The notes under the pieces: generated by a model | What the model saw: only the letters and a program-made list of their open reading frames with translations | Database searches by the model: none | What the model was told of the DNA's origin: nothing | Translations under genes and position numbers: made by a program | Part shown: one piece after another, positions 49,310 through 58,356 of the stretch | How positions within the stretch are numbered: the stretch's first letter is position 1 | Layout of the letters: every line of letters begins with the position of its first letter | Assembly (NCBI RefSeq): GCF_019880305.1 | Contig: NZ_CP082301.1 | Span: 1,550,001 to 1,614,000 of the forward strand | DNA: 64,000 nucleotides | Reading direction: 5' to 3' | From: Streptomyces decoyicus | GTDB lineage: Bacteria > Actinomycetota > Actinomycetes > Streptomycetales > Streptomycetaceae

Positions 49310-49603
49310 ATGACCGCACAGGACGAAGCCCCAGAGCTGGAAGTATGGATCGACCAGGATCTGTGCACCGGGGACGGCATCTGTGCGCAGTACGCGCCGG
49401 AGGTCTTCGAGCTCGACATCGACGGGCTGGCTTATGTGAAGAGCGGCGACGACGAGCTGCTCCAGGACAAGGGCGCGACAACGCCCGTCCCGCTGAAACT
49501 GCTCGATGACGTGCGGGACTCCGCGAAGGAGTGCCCCGGGGACTGCATCCACGTCCGCCGCGTCAAGGACCTCGTCGAGGTCTACGGCCCGGACGCGGAG
49601 TAG
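49310..49603 (+). CDS. Ferredoxin (3Fe-4S type)
   Basis: A 97-residue acidic electron carrier. VWIDQDLCTGDGICAQYAPEVF and AKECPGDCIHV hold four cysteines in a C-x5-C...C-x3-C arrangement; a 3Fe-4S cluster is the usual outcome for this type. The start is ATG 49310. It is divergent from arc. Ferredoxins of this type often serve cytochrome P450s, but no P450 is adjacent. Confidence 0.88.
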   Translation: MTAQDEAPELEVWIDQDLCTGDGICAQYAPEVFELDIDGLAYVKSGDDELLQDKGATTPVPLKLLDDVRDSAKECPGDCIHVRRVKDLVEVYGPDAE

Positions 49604-49648
49604 CCGGCGCGGCGCGGAACGCATCGGCCGGCCACATCATGTGACGGG

Positions 49649-50236
49649 TCACACACGCCTGGTGCCCATCGCGGCGGGGAGTTCGCTCTGAACGAACTTC
49701 CCGCCCTTCCATTGCCACTTGACGCTCTTGTGCACGTCCGGGCAGCAGCGCGGAACGTCGAGCGTGGAGTAGCCCAGGATTGCCGCTGAGATCGCGCCAT
49801 CCTTGATGGTGAGGGTTTGGACGCTGCGCTGCCGGGCGGGCGCGAGGAGTGTCGCCACGATCCGGGGTGCGGCCTTGGGGTCGGACGGCTGCGCGAGGAC
49901 GTAGACGCCGCTGGGGGGCGTGCCGGTCCCGCTGTGGCAGCGGACCACCGCGACCGTCTCGGTCGTCCCGTCGCCGTCGAGGTCGCCCGAGGCCTTCTTC
50001 ACCACGTCGAGGCGGTTGGGGCCGCAGTCGACCGGAAAGGTCACCTTGTCCGGGTCGGGGGCGGCCGCGGAGCGGTGCCCGGCCGCAGCGGCGGCGGGGG
50101 AGGTCGTGGCCTTGGCGTCGGGGGGCTGGACGAGGGACGCGGCCGCGACGACCGCCGAGATGGCGGTGGCGGTGGCGAGCCAGTGCATGGGGCGCGGCTG
50201 GGTGTGCAAAAGGTCCTGGCCTGCCATGGGCTGCAC
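49649..50236 (-). CDS. Secreted hypothetical protein
   Basis: A 195-residue exported protein not recognised. A hydrophobic segment (WLATATAISAVVAAASLV) near residues 19-36 acts as signal or anchor; the mature part has a DLDGDGTTETVAVVRC segment, like FG-GAP/VCBS calcium-binding repeats, and a CC pair (DVPRCCPD) plus VDCGPN. It starts at GTG 50234-50236 with AGGAG upstream. An envelope calcium-binding role is a guess. Confidence 0.7.
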   Translation of the reverse strand: MQPMAGQDLLHTQPRPMHWLATATAISAVVAAASLVQPPDAKATTSPAAAAAGHRSAAAPDPDKVTFPVDCGPNRLDVVKKASGDLDGDGTTETVAVVRCHSGTGTPPSGVYVLAQPSDPKAAPRIVATLLAPARQRSVQTLTIKDGAISAAILGYSTLDVPRCCPDVHKSVKWQWKGGKFVQSELPAAMGTRRV

Positions 50237-50359
50237 GCGGGGTAACTCCTGTGAAGTGCTGTACCGGTGGGAGTGCCCAGCATCGTTCCACAGGAGGATG
50301 CGCCAAGGAACCGGCCGGGCCGGAGTTTTCCGTGCAGATCCGGTGGTGGAAACGAAGGA

Positions 50360-50400
50360 GCGCCGCCGGCGGTTCCCGGTGGGGAACTCGTCGGCGGCGC
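50360..50400 (-). terminator. Terminator after trmI
   Basis: gcgccgccg (50360-50368) pairs with cggcggcgc (50392-50400), with an inner ggttccc/gggaact pairing. It lies 30 bp past the trmI stop. Confidence 0.65.
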
Positions 50401-50429
50401 CCAGTGGTTCGGTGGCCGGTTCCGGACGG

Positions 50430-51356
50430 TCAGCCGCGCTCGGCCGAGCCGCCTCCGGAGGCAGCTGCCTGGTCCTTGCCGGGCCCTGTGTAGTCCTCGC
50501 CGTAGGCGCCCTTGGCGGGGCGGCGGCGGCGCAGCGGGGGCTCGACGCCGTCGGCGAGGCGGCGGGCGGTCAGCAGGAAGCCGGTGTGGCCGATCATGCG
50601 GTGGTCGGGGCGGACGGCGAGGCCCTCGACGTGCCAGGTGCGGACCATGGTTTCCCAGGCCGACGGCTCGTTGAAGGTGCCGTGTTCGCGGATCGCCTCG
50701 ACGGTGCGGGCCATCTGCGTCGTCGTCGCGACGTAGGCGCAGAGGATGCCGCCGGGGACCAGGGCCTTGGAGACGGCCTCCAGGCACTCCCAGGGGGCGA
50801 GCATGTCGAGGATGACGCGGTCGACGTCGGTGTCGGAGAGGTTGTCCTGGAGGTCACCGACGGTGAGCGTCCACGCGGGGTGCGGGCCGCCGAAGTAGCG
50901 CTCGACGTTCTGCGTGGCGATCTCGGCGAAGTCGGCGCGGCGCTCGTAGGAGTGCAGCATGCCGTCGTCGCCGATGGCGCGCAGCAGGAAGCTGCTGAGC
51001 GAGCCGGAGCCCACACCGGCCTCGACGACGCGGGCGCCGGGGAAGATGTCGGCCATCGCCAGGATCTGCCCCGCGTCCTTGGGGTAGACCACGGCGGCAC
51101 CGCGGGGCATGGACAGGACATAGTCGGGGAGCAGCGGGCGCAGCGCGAGGTAGGCGACGTTCCCGGTGGTACGGACAACGCTGCCCTCGGGAGCACCGAT
51201 CAGCTCGTCGTGGGGGAAGGCTCCCTTGTGGGTGTGGAAGCTTTTTCCCTCTTCGAGCGTGAAGGTGTAGTGGCGTCCCTTGGGATCGGTGAGCTGGACC
51301 TGGTCCCCGACCTTGAAGGGCCCGCGACGGCGGGCGGCACCGGTCGGTTCGGACAT
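50430..51356 (-). CDS. trmI: tRNA (adenine-58-N1)-methyltransferase TrmI
   Basis: A 308-residue SAM-dependent enzyme that methylates A58 in the tRNA T-loop. The SAM motif is VVEAGVGSGSLSSFLLRAIG, catalytic Asp region DRVILDMLAPWE, and the C-terminal RPDHRMIGHTGFLLTARRLADG (in part) is typical of actinobacterial TrmI. The Gly/Ala/Ser tail after EDYTGPGKDQ is variable. It starts at ATG 51354-51356. In mycobacteria it also sits beside the arc/mpa region. Confidence 0.95.
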   Translation of the reverse strand: MSEPTGAARRRGPFKVGDQVQLTDPKGRHYTFTLEEGKSFHTHKGAFPHDELIGAPEGSVVRTTGNVAYLALRPLLPDYVLSMPRGAAVVYPKDAGQILAMADIFPGARVVEAGVGSGSLSSFLLRAIGDDGMLHSYERRADFAEIATQNVERYFGGPHPAWTLTVGDLQDNLSDTDVDRVILDMLAPWECLEAVSKALVPGGILCAYVATTTQMARTVEAIREHGTFNEPSAWETMVRTWHVEGLAVRPDHRMIGHTGFLLTARRLADGVEPPLRRRRPAKGAYGEDYTGPGKDQAAASGGGSAERG

Positions 51357-51472
51357 GTGACCAGCCTACCGGCCCGTTGAGGCCCCGCCGACCAGTGGGC
51401 CGTAGGGGCGAGTGAGCCGAAGGGGGCGCGGCGACTCCGGCTTCGGCGCCCCCGGCGGCGAACCGACCCTGA

Positions 51473-52738
51473 TCAAGCAGGCTTACGGGCCATGGCGGAG
51501 ACGAAGGCCCGCTCGACGTCGGCGGTGGACAGCACGCCGTAGATCTCGCCGGTCTCCTCGACGACGAGGTATTCGGTGGCGGGGGTGGCGCGCAGGTACT
51601 CCAGGAGGTCTTCTCCCGCGAGTTCGGCCGAGACCCGCATGCCTTCCTTGAGTTCCTGGGCGAGGGTGCCCACGGGGACCCAGGGGCGGCGGTGGTCGGG
51701 GACCCCGACGATGGCGGCCTCGCGGACGAGGGCGGTGGGGGTGCCCTGGCGGTCGACGACGACCAGGGCGCGGGCGCCGGCGTCGTTGGCGCGGCGCAGC
51801 GCCTCGGAGAGCGGGGTGTCGGTCTCGACGGGGACGGCGCGCCGGGTCAGGGTGCGGGCGCTGAGGTCGGGGAGGCGTTCCCGTAGCCGGGCCATGCGCA
51901 GGCTGTTGCCGGCGCCGGTCCAGATGATGGCGGCGAGGATCGCGGCGAGCAGGGCGTCGGTGAGCGAGTCGGCGCCGCCGATCTCGGGCCGGGCGTTGCC
52001 GAGGGCGCCGGTATGGGTGAGCAGCGGCAGTCCGATGAGGACGGTGACGGCGAGCGCGCGGCCGACCCAGGCGGCGGCGATGGTGCCGCTCATGGGCTTG
52101 CCGGTGATCTTCCAGACGAGGGCGCGCAGCATCCGGCCGCCGTCCAGGGGCAGGCCGGGCAGCAGGTTGAAGATCGCCACGATGAGGTTGGAGATCATCA
52201 GGCCGGCGACCAGGACGCCGGGGACCGTGTCGGGCTCGACCAGCTGCATAGCGGCGTAGAAGACCCCGGCGAGGGCGAGGGAGAGCAGCGGGCCGACGAA
52301 GGCGAGGACGAATTCCCTGCCGGGGGTCTCGGTCTCCTTCTCGATCTCCGAGACGCCGCCGAAGAACTGGAGCTGGATGCGGCGTACGGGGAGCTTGAAG
52401 CGGAGCGCGGCAACGGTGTGGGCCAGCTCGTGGACCAGGACCGAGGCGTAGAAGGCGACCGCGAAGAAGAGCGACACGAGGTAGCGGGCGGCGCCCAGCT
52501 CGGGCAGTACGCGCTCCAGCTGCCCGCCGAAGACCCAGGTGATCAGGGCGGCGACGAGGAACCAGCTGGGGGCGACGTAGACGGGCACGCCGAAGGGGCG
52601 GCCCATCAGGATGCCGCCGCCGCTGCCCCTCCTCTTGCCCGGCGGAGGTGTCCTGGGCTCCTTGCTGGGCTCGGGCGGCTCGGGCGGCTGGGACCGCACG
52701 GACTCCTCGGGGTCCTGCGACTTCCCGCTCTCGTCCAC
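51473..52738 (-). CDS. Site-2 protease family membrane metalloprotease with CBS domains
   Basis: A 421-residue M50 zinc protease that cuts within the membrane. The active site is VHELAHTVAAL, with a second zinc ligand in LPGLPLDGGRM (LDG motif). Two C-terminal CBS domains follow (RRAVPVETDTPLSEALRRAN onward, and MRVSAELAGEDLLEYLRATP onward). The N-terminus is a Pro/Glu-rich charged tail. It starts at ATG 52736-52738. It resembles Rv2625c-type proteases; its substrate is unknown. Confidence 0.92.
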   Translation of the reverse strand: MDESGKSQDPEESVRSQPPEPPEPSKEPRTPPPGKRRGSGGGILMGRPFGVPVYVAPSWFLVAALITWVFGGQLERVLPELGAARYLVSLFFAVAFYASVLVHELAHTVAALRFKLPVRRIQLQFFGGVSEIEKETETPGREFVLAFVGPLLSLALAGVFYAAMQLVEPDTVPGVLVAGLMISNLIVAIFNLLPGLPLDGGRMLRALVWKITGKPMSGTIAAAWVGRALAVTVLIGLPLLTHTGALGNARPEIGGADSLTDALLAAILAAIIWTGAGNSLRMARLRERLPDLSARTLTRRAVPVETDTPLSEALRRANDAGARALVVVDRQGTPTALVREAAIVGVPDHRRPWVPVGTLAQELKEGMRVSAELAGEDLLEYLRATPATEYLVVEETGEIYGVLSTADVERAFVSAMARKPA

Positions 52739-52911
52739 GGCGTCCCCTCATCGAATACGGCTTTCGCCCCTGCTCGGCCTGATATCTCGACAGGCAGGGC
52801 GCAGGGGTCCGGCCTCGATGGTATGCGGAGCGCCCCGGCCTGATCCGCTGCGGGGCCCTTGCGCGGTGACCCGTCCGCGCTTGTCAGTGGCGGGCCGTAG
52901 GGTTTTGTGGC

Positions 52912-53862
52912 ATGGGATGGAGCACGGAGCAGGCCGAGGCGGGCACGCAGAGTGGGCAAGGCGGGTCCGGCAGGGAGACTGCCGGGGCGGAGGCGCGGGG
53001 CGCGGAGGGGGCGCGGGCGCCGGTGGCGCTGTCGCCGTCGCGGGCGAGCGATTTCATGCAGTGTCCGCTGCTGTACCGCTTCCGGGTGATCGACAGACTC
53101 CCGGAGAAGCCGAGCGCGGCGGCGACGCGCGGCACGGTCGTGCATGCGGTGCTGGAGCGGCTCTTCGACGCTCCGGCGGCGGAGCGTACGGCCGGCGGGG
53201 CGCGCGCGATGGTGCGGGGCGAGTGGGAGAAGCTGCTCGCCAAGCGGCCGGAGCTGGCGGAGCTGTTCGCCGAGGACGCGGAGGGGGAGCGGCTGGCGCA
53301 GTGGCTGGCGGAGGCCGAGGCGCTGGTGGAGCGGTGGTTCTCGCTGGAGGATCCGACGCGGCTGGAGCCGGCGGACCGTGAGCTGTATGTCGAGACGGTG
53401 CTGGATTCGGGGCTCCAGCTGCGGGGGTTCATCGACCGGGTGGATGTCGCGCCGACGGGCGAGGTGCGGATCGTCGACTACAAGACCGGCAAGGCGCCGC
53501 GGCCGCAGTTCGCCGAGGGCGCGCTGTTCCAGATGAAGTTCTATGCGCTCGTGATGTGGCGGCTGCGCGGTGTGGTGCCGCGGCGGCTCCAGCTGGTCTA
53601 TCTGGGCAGCGGCGATGTGGTGACGTACGACCCGGGTGAGGCCGATCTGCGGGGCGTGGAGCGGAAGTTGCTGGCGCTGTGGGAGGCGATCCAGCTGGCG
53701 ACGGCGACGGGCGACTGGCGGCCGCGGCCGACGAAGCTGTGCGGCTGGTGCGACCACCAGGCGCACTGTCCGGAATTCGGCGGCACTCCCCCGGTGTATC
53801 CGCTCCAGGTGCGCCCGGCGGACGGCGGTGTGGTGCCGCAGGGCAGAATGGGGGAAATCTAG
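52912..53862 (+). CDS. RecB-family PD-(D/E)XK nuclease with Fe-S cysteines
   Basis: A 316-residue nuclease. The PD-(D/E)XK residues are in GFIDRVDV (Asp) and RIVDYKTGKAP (D-Y-K). Cysteines at FMQCPLLYRF near the start and CGWCDHQAHCPEF near the end match the AddB/Cas4-type 4Fe-4S cluster. It may process DNA ends. It begins at ATG 52912 and is divergent from the S2P protease. The response regulator follows after 38 bp. Confidence 0.9.
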   Translation: MGWSTEQAEAGTQSGQGGSGRETAGAEARGAEGARAPVALSPSRASDFMQCPLLYRFRVIDRLPEKPSAAATRGTVVHAVLERLFDAPAAERTAGGARAMVRGEWEKLLAKRPELAELFAEDAEGERLAQWLAEAEALVERWFSLEDPTRLEPADRELYVETVLDSGLQLRGFIDRVDVAPTGEVRIVDYKTGKAPRPQFAEGALFQMKFYALVMWRLRGVVPRRLQLVYLGSGDVVTYDPGEADLRGVERKLLALWEAIQLATATGDWRPRPTKLCGWCDHQAHCPEFGGTPPVYPLQVRPADGGVVPQGRMGEI

Positions 53863-53900
53863 GCGCTGATCGCCCGGACAGGCCTATCAAAGGAGAGCTC

Positions 53901-54572
53901 GTGGCCATCCGCGTCCTGCTGGTCGACGACCAGCCCCTGCTGCGTACGGGATTCCGGATGATTCTGGAGGCGGAGCAGGATCTGGCGGTCGTCGGGGAGG
54001 CCGGTGACGGTCTCCAGGCGCTGGAGCAGGTGCGGGCACTGCAGCCCGATGTGGTGCTGATGGACATCCGGATGCCCCGGATGGACGGCGTCGAGGCGAC
54101 CCGGCAGATCACGGGCCCGGCGAAGGACGGCCCGGCGAAGGTACTGGTGCTGACGACCTTCGATCTGGACGAGTATGTCGTCGAGGCGCTGCGGGCGGGG
54201 GCGAGCGGCTTCCTGCTCAAGGACGCGCCGGCCAATGAACTGGTGCAGGCGATCCGGGTGGTGGCGGGCGGCGAGGCGATGCTCGCGCCGAGCATCACGC
54301 GCCGGCTGCTGGACAAGTACGCGGGGCATCTGCCGTCGGGCGAGGAGCCGGTTCCGGACACGCTGCACACCCTCACCGAGCGCGAGGTGGAGGTGCTGAA
54401 GCTGGTGGCGCGCGGGCTGTCGAATGCGGAGATCGCCGCGGATCTGTTCGTGAGCGAGACGACGGTGAAGACGCATGTGGGGCATGTGCTGACGAAGCTG
54501 GGGCTGCGCGACCGGGTGCAGGCGGCGGTGTACGCATACGAGAGCGGGCTGGTGCGCCCAGGCGCGCAGTAG
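53901..54572 (+). CDS. NarL/FixJ-family response regulator
   Basis: A 223-residue two-component regulator. The receiver domain (1-120) has VLLVDDQPLLRTG, the phosphorylatable Asp in DVVLMDIRMPRMDGVEA, the Thr in VLVLTTFD and the Lys in GFLLKDAPANEL. The LuxR-type HTH (about 155-215) has LTEREVEVLKLVARGLSNAE and LFVSETTVKTHVGHVLTKLG. GTG 53901 follows AAAGGAG. There is no partner kinase in this window. Confidence 0.95.
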   Translation: MAIRVLLVDDQPLLRTGFRMILEAEQDLAVVGEAGDGLQALEQVRALQPDVVLMDIRMPRMDGVEATRQITGPAKDGPAKVLVLTTFDLDEYVVEALRAGASGFLLKDAPANELVQAIRVVAGGEAMLAPSITRRLLDKYAGHLPSGEEPVPDTLHTLTEREVEVLKLVARGLSNAEIAADLFVSETTVKTHVGHVLTKLGLRDRVQAAVYAYESGLVRPGAQ

Positions 54573-54601
54573 CCGTGGGGGTCTGACGGCCCGGCACACG
54601 G

Positions 54602-54645
54602 ACGACGGCGGGGCTCCCGGGAATTCCCGGGAGCCCCGCCGTCGT
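54602..54645. terminator. Bidirectional terminator, 44-bp perfect palindrome
   Basis: A 22-bp arm (acgacggcggggctcccggg then aa) pairs with its complement around a central aatt. It lies between the convergent response regulator and peptide-binding genes. Confidence 0.8.
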
Positions 54646-54685
54646 GGTGAGCGGAGCCGGTCAGGCTTCCGCTTCAGCGCCGGGG

Positions 54686-56284
54686 TCAGGCCTCGGAGGC
54701 CTTGCTGATCTCCCAGAACCGGAAGACGGTCGAGGAGTCCAGCGTCCATTCCAGACCGGAGACACCGTCGCGGGCCACCGCGTACTGCTTGCCCTGCCAG
54801 ATCGGGATCATCGGCACGTCCTCCGCGACGATCTTCTGCAGCTCCCGGAACTGGGCCTTGGTGGCGCCGCGGTTCGGCTGGTCGGCCGTCTTGGGCAGCA
54901 GCTGGCCGGTGATGGTGGGCGAGCTGTAGTTGTTGGCCACCACGCTGTCCTTGCCGAAGAATGGCGCGGTGAAGTTGTCGGGGTCCGGATAGTCGGGGAT
55001 CCAGCCCTTGACGTAGACGCCGAACTTGCCGTCGGCCATGCCCTGCTCGTACTCCTTGGTGGGCAGGGTGCGCACCTTGGCGTCGAACAGCCCGCTGTGG
55101 TTGAGCTGTTGGGCGATCTCCTCGAAGGCCGGGACCGTGCCGGGGCCGTAGCGGTCGGGGGTGGCCCACAGCGTGAGCGGCACCTTGCCGTTGAGGCCGG
55201 CGGAGCGCAGCGCGTCCTTCGCCTTGTCGGGCTTGGGGCGGTCGCCGTAGGTGTCGAAGAAGGACGTGCTGTGGCCGGTGATGCCGGCCGGGACGATGGA
55301 GTACAGCGGCACCGCGGTGCGCTGGTAGACGTCCCGGACGAGGGTGGAGCGGTCCAGGAGGTAGGCGATCGCCTTGCGGACGCCCGGCTTGCCGGCGACC
55401 GGGTCCTTGAGGTTGAACACCAGGTGCATGACCTCTGCGCTGGCGCCCTCCACGACCTGGGTGCCGTGCTGCTGCTTCAGCGAGGCGTTGTCCAGCGCCG
55501 CGATGTCCTTCATCGCCAGGCCGCGGTAGGCGACATCGACATCGCCGCCCTCGACGGCCTTCTTGAGCTTGTCGGCGGCGTTGAAGAACTTCACGGTCAT
55601 ACCGGAGTTCTTGACCTTGGCCGGGCCCTTGTAGGAGCCGTTGACGGCGAAGACGGCCTTCTTGGAGCTGTAGTCCTTGAGGGTGTAGACACCGGAGCCG
55701 ACGGCCTTGCCGTCGGTGCGCAGCCGGTCGGCGGGGTACTCGGCGTGGTCGACGATGGAGCCGGCGCCCGAGGCTATCTTCATGGGGAAGGTCGCGTCGG
55801 GCGACTTCAGCCGGAAGACCACGGTCTTGGCGTCCGGCGCCTCGACCTTGTCCAGCGCGGAGAACATCACGGCGGGGCCGTTCACGTCCTTGATGCGCCG
55901 GGTGCGGTCGAAGGAGTACTTGACGTCCTTGGAGGTCAGCTTGTCACCGTTGCTGAAGGTGAGGCCGTCCTTCAGGGTGCAGCGGTAGACCTTGCTCTCC
56001 CCGTCGGTGAACCCGCAGCGCTCGGCGGCTTCCGGCTCGGGGGTGGTGCCTCCCTTGGGGAAGCTCAGCAGGGACTGGAAGACGTTGTTGAACAACAGCC
56101 AGGAGCCGGGCTCGTATCCGGCCGCGGGGTCGGTGGACACGACCTTGTCCGTCATTCCCATGACCACGGGCTCGCCGTTGCCGGCCGCTCCCGAGTCGTC
56201 CGTGCCGCACCCGGCGACCGCAAGCAGAGCTGTTGCCAGCCCCGCTCCGATCGGGGCGGCCAGCCACTGGTCACGCTTCCTCAC
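54686..56284 (-). CDS. Peptide-binding ABC lipoprotein (SBP family 5), copy 1
   Basis: A 532-residue exported binding protein. The lipobox is LLAVAGC; the mature part has the family-5 features WLLFNNVFQSLLSFP, CTLKDGLTFSNGDKLTSKDVKYSFDR (in part), VNLKDP-type NLKDPVAGKPGVRKAIAYLLDR (in part), and WIPDYPDPDNFTAPFFG. It should bind oligopeptides or similar. It starts at GTG 56282-56284. It is a paralogue of the next gene (56374-57981), and no permease or ATPase genes are adjacent. Confidence 0.92.
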   Translation of the reverse strand: MRKRDQWLAAPIGAGLATALLAVAGCGTDDSGAAGNGEPVVMGMTDKVVSTDPAAGYEPGSWLLFNNVFQSLLSFPKGGTTPEPEAAERCGFTDGESKVYRCTLKDGLTFSNGDKLTSKDVKYSFDRTRRIKDVNGPAVMFSALDKVEAPDAKTVVFRLKSPDATFPMKIASGAGSIVDHAEYPADRLRTDGKAVGSGVYTLKDYSSKKAVFAVNGSYKGPAKVKNSGMTVKFFNAADKLKKAVEGGDVDVAYRGLAMKDIAALDNASLKQQHGTQVVEGASAEVMHLVFNLKDPVAGKPGVRKAIAYLLDRSTLVRDVYQRTAVPLYSIVPAGITGHSTSFFDTYGDRPKPDKAKDALRSAGLNGKVPLTLWATPDRYGPGTVPAFEEIAQQLNHSGLFDAKVRTLPTKEYEQGMADGKFGVYVKGWIPDYPDPDNFTAPFFGKDSVVANNYSSPTITGQLLPKTADQPNRGATKAQFRELQKIVAEDVPMIPIWQGKQYAVARDGVSGLEWTLDSSTVFRFWEISKASEA

Positions 56285-56373
56285 TAAACGGTCCTCACGT
56301 TCTGGGTGGTGCCTGTCGGGCCGCGGCGGGGTGGCCGCGGCGGGTGTGTACTGCATGGGCCGCGTCCGCGGGC

Positions 56374-57981
56374 TCAGTCGGCGACGCCGCGGCTGAGCTC
56401 CCAGATCTGGAGCGAGGAGGAGGAGTTGAGGGCCCACTCGATGCCCGTGACGTCGTCGCGGGCGACGACGTACTGCTTGCCCTGCCACAGCGGGAGGAGC
56501 GGTACATCATCGGCGATGATGTCCTGCGCCTGCTTGAAGTTGGCCGCGGCGGCGTTGCGGTCGGACTGCTGCCGGCTGTCCGGGATCAGCTGCGACTCGA
56601 TCTTGGTGTTGCGGTAGGGGGAGCCGAGGAAGTTCTGCTTGCCGATGAACGGCGCGATGTAGTTGTCCGGGTCCGGGATGTCGGCGAACCAGCCCATGTT
56701 GTAGACGCTGTACTTGCCGTCCAGGGCGTCGGTGCGGAACTGCTGCCAGCTGTCGACGCCCTTGACGCCGATGTCGAACAGCTTGGTGCTGTTGAGCTGG
56801 CTCGCCAGCGCGCGGACTTCCTTGCCGGTGCTGGAGCCGTAGTGGTTCGTGGTGTAGGTGAGCGTGAACTTCACCGGGGTGTTGATGTTCGCCTGCTGGA
56901 GCGTCTTGCGGGCGGCGGCGGCGCTGGGGTTCCCGTACTTGCTGAAGAACGAGTTGATGTGACCGGTGAGGCCGGTGGGAACCATCGAGTAGAGCGGGTC
57001 GCCGGTGTAGGAGTAGACGTCGCGCACCAGCTCCGAGCGGTTGACGATCTGCGCCATCGCCTTCCGCACGGCCTTGTTGGAGACGGCCGGGTCCTTGGTG
57101 TTGAAGGCGAGGTAGCGGATCTCCTGACCCGGCATCTCCTGGAGCATGAGGTGCTTGTCGCGGGCGTTCTCCAGGCCCTTGATCTGGTCGGGCGACAGCC
57201 CGCGGTACATCAGGTCGACGCTCCCCTTGCGCAGCGCCTGCTCCGTGGCCTTGGAGTCGGCGAAGAAATGCATCTCCACCTTGTCGTTCTTCACGTTCAC
57301 CCCGCCCTTGTAGGTGGGGTTCTTCGTGAAGGTGGCCTTGGTGATGCGGTTGTTCTTACGCTCCGTCTTGAGCGTGTACGGACCGGAGCCGACCACGTCG
57401 AAGCCGCTGTAGAGGCGGCCCTTCGGGTACACGGCACCGTCGACGATGGCCGCCGCGGGCGTGGCGAGCTTCTGCGGGAACGTGGCGTCCGGCTTGGTGA
57501 GGTGGAAGACCACCTCGGTGTCGCTGGGCGCCTCGACCTTGTCGATGTCACTGAGCAGCGACACCGGGCCGTTGGTGTTGTTGATGGTCCGCATACGGTC
57601 GATGGAGAACTTGACGTCCTGCGCCGTCAGGGCATGACCGTTCGAAAACTTCAGGCCACTGCGCAGCTTGCAGCGGTACTGCTCATTCTGGGTGTCGCGG
57701 AACCCGCAGGACTCGGCGGCCTCGGGCACCGGCGCGGTGCCGGTCCTGGGCAGCCGCATCAGCGTCTGGAGGGTGCCGCGCAGCATGTTCCACGCGTCGA
57801 CGTCATAGGCCTGCGCCGGGTCGAGCGGCGCGGGCGCCGCCTTGGTCGCCTCGATCTGGGTGGCGACTCCCACGACGATCGGATCGCCGCCTTCGCCCGC
57901 ACCGTCCGTGCTGCCACAGGCGGCGAGGACGGGGGCGAGGAGACCGGCCAGCGCCGGCAGCACCAGGGTCTTGCGATTCAT
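56374..57981 (-). CDS. Peptide-binding ABC lipoprotein (SBP family 5), copy 2
   Basis: A 535-residue exported binding protein. The lipobox is LLAPVLAAC. SBP-5 features include YDVDAWNMLRGTLQTLMRLP, CKLRSGLKFSNGHALTAQDVKFSIDR (in part), FNTKDPAVSNKAVRKAMAQIV (in part), and WFADIPDPDNYIAPFIG. It is clearly a duplicate of copy 1: DVKxSxDRxR, PDPDNxxAPFxGK, DDVPLLPLWQGKQYVVARD (in part). It starts at ATG 57979-57981, 89 bp upstream of copy 1. Confidence 0.92.
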   Translation of the reverse strand: MNRKTLVLPALAGLLAPVLAACGSTDGAGEGGDPIVVGVATQIEATKAAPAPLDPAQAYDVDAWNMLRGTLQTLMRLPRTGTAPVPEAAESCGFRDTQNEQYRCKLRSGLKFSNGHALTAQDVKFSIDRMRTINNTNGPVSLLSDIDKVEAPSDTEVVFHLTKPDATFPQKLATPAAAIVDGAVYPKGRLYSGFDVVGSGPYTLKTERKNNRITKATFTKNPTYKGGVNVKNDKVEMHFFADSKATEQALRKGSVDLMYRGLSPDQIKGLENARDKHLMLQEMPGQEIRYLAFNTKDPAVSNKAVRKAMAQIVNRSELVRDVYSYTGDPLYSMVPTGLTGHINSFFSKYGNPSAAAARKTLQQANINTPVKFTLTYTTNHYGSSTGKEVRALASQLNSTKLFDIGVKGVDSWQQFRTDALDGKYSVYNMGWFADIPDPDNYIAPFIGKQNFLGSPYRNTKIESQLIPDSRQQSDRNAAAANFKQAQDIIADDVPLLPLWQGKQYVVARDDVTGIEWALNSSSSLQIWELSRGVAD

Positions 57982-58356
57982 CGTGGGCAGGTTCCTTATC
58001 AGCGCAGAGGTGTTGCTCGCGTCGACATTAGTAGGAACGGCCAGCCGCTCTCAGACACAAAGGAGTTGTATCGATATGGCGCGTGGATAACGACACCCGG
58101 GCGATCGATATCCGGACGGTGGAACGATTCGCACGTTGCTCCACCAATCCGGACACTTACCCCCGCCGAAGACCCCCGAGGCACCCCTTGGACCACCCAT
58201 GGGACCCGCTGTCGACGGCCCGGCACGTGAGAAACGTCACGCATTCAAGGACCCGGGGCGATGCAGAAATTCAGTCATCGCATTCGTCACGGAAAATGAG
58301 CGGGCCGCTCCCCTCGGTTCCGGACGGCTTTCTCCGAACCACGCTCAGTGCACGGC
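57982..58356. other. 375-bp spacer upstream of the binding-protein pair
   Basis: It should hold the promoter for the two lipoprotein genes; a region around 58030-58090 is less GC-rich. No open frame has a good ribosome-binding site, and I see no clear repeat, riboswitch or strong hairpin. Confidence 0.5.

Noticed and set aside
45572..49603. A 1343-codon open frame on the plus strand, antisense to dop and arc, ending in the ferredoxin frame
   Set aside because: It is a by-product of high GC third-position bias. Its sequence is Gly/Val/Leu/Asp-rich without domain structure, and the minus-strand genes are certain. Only its last 97 codons are a real gene.
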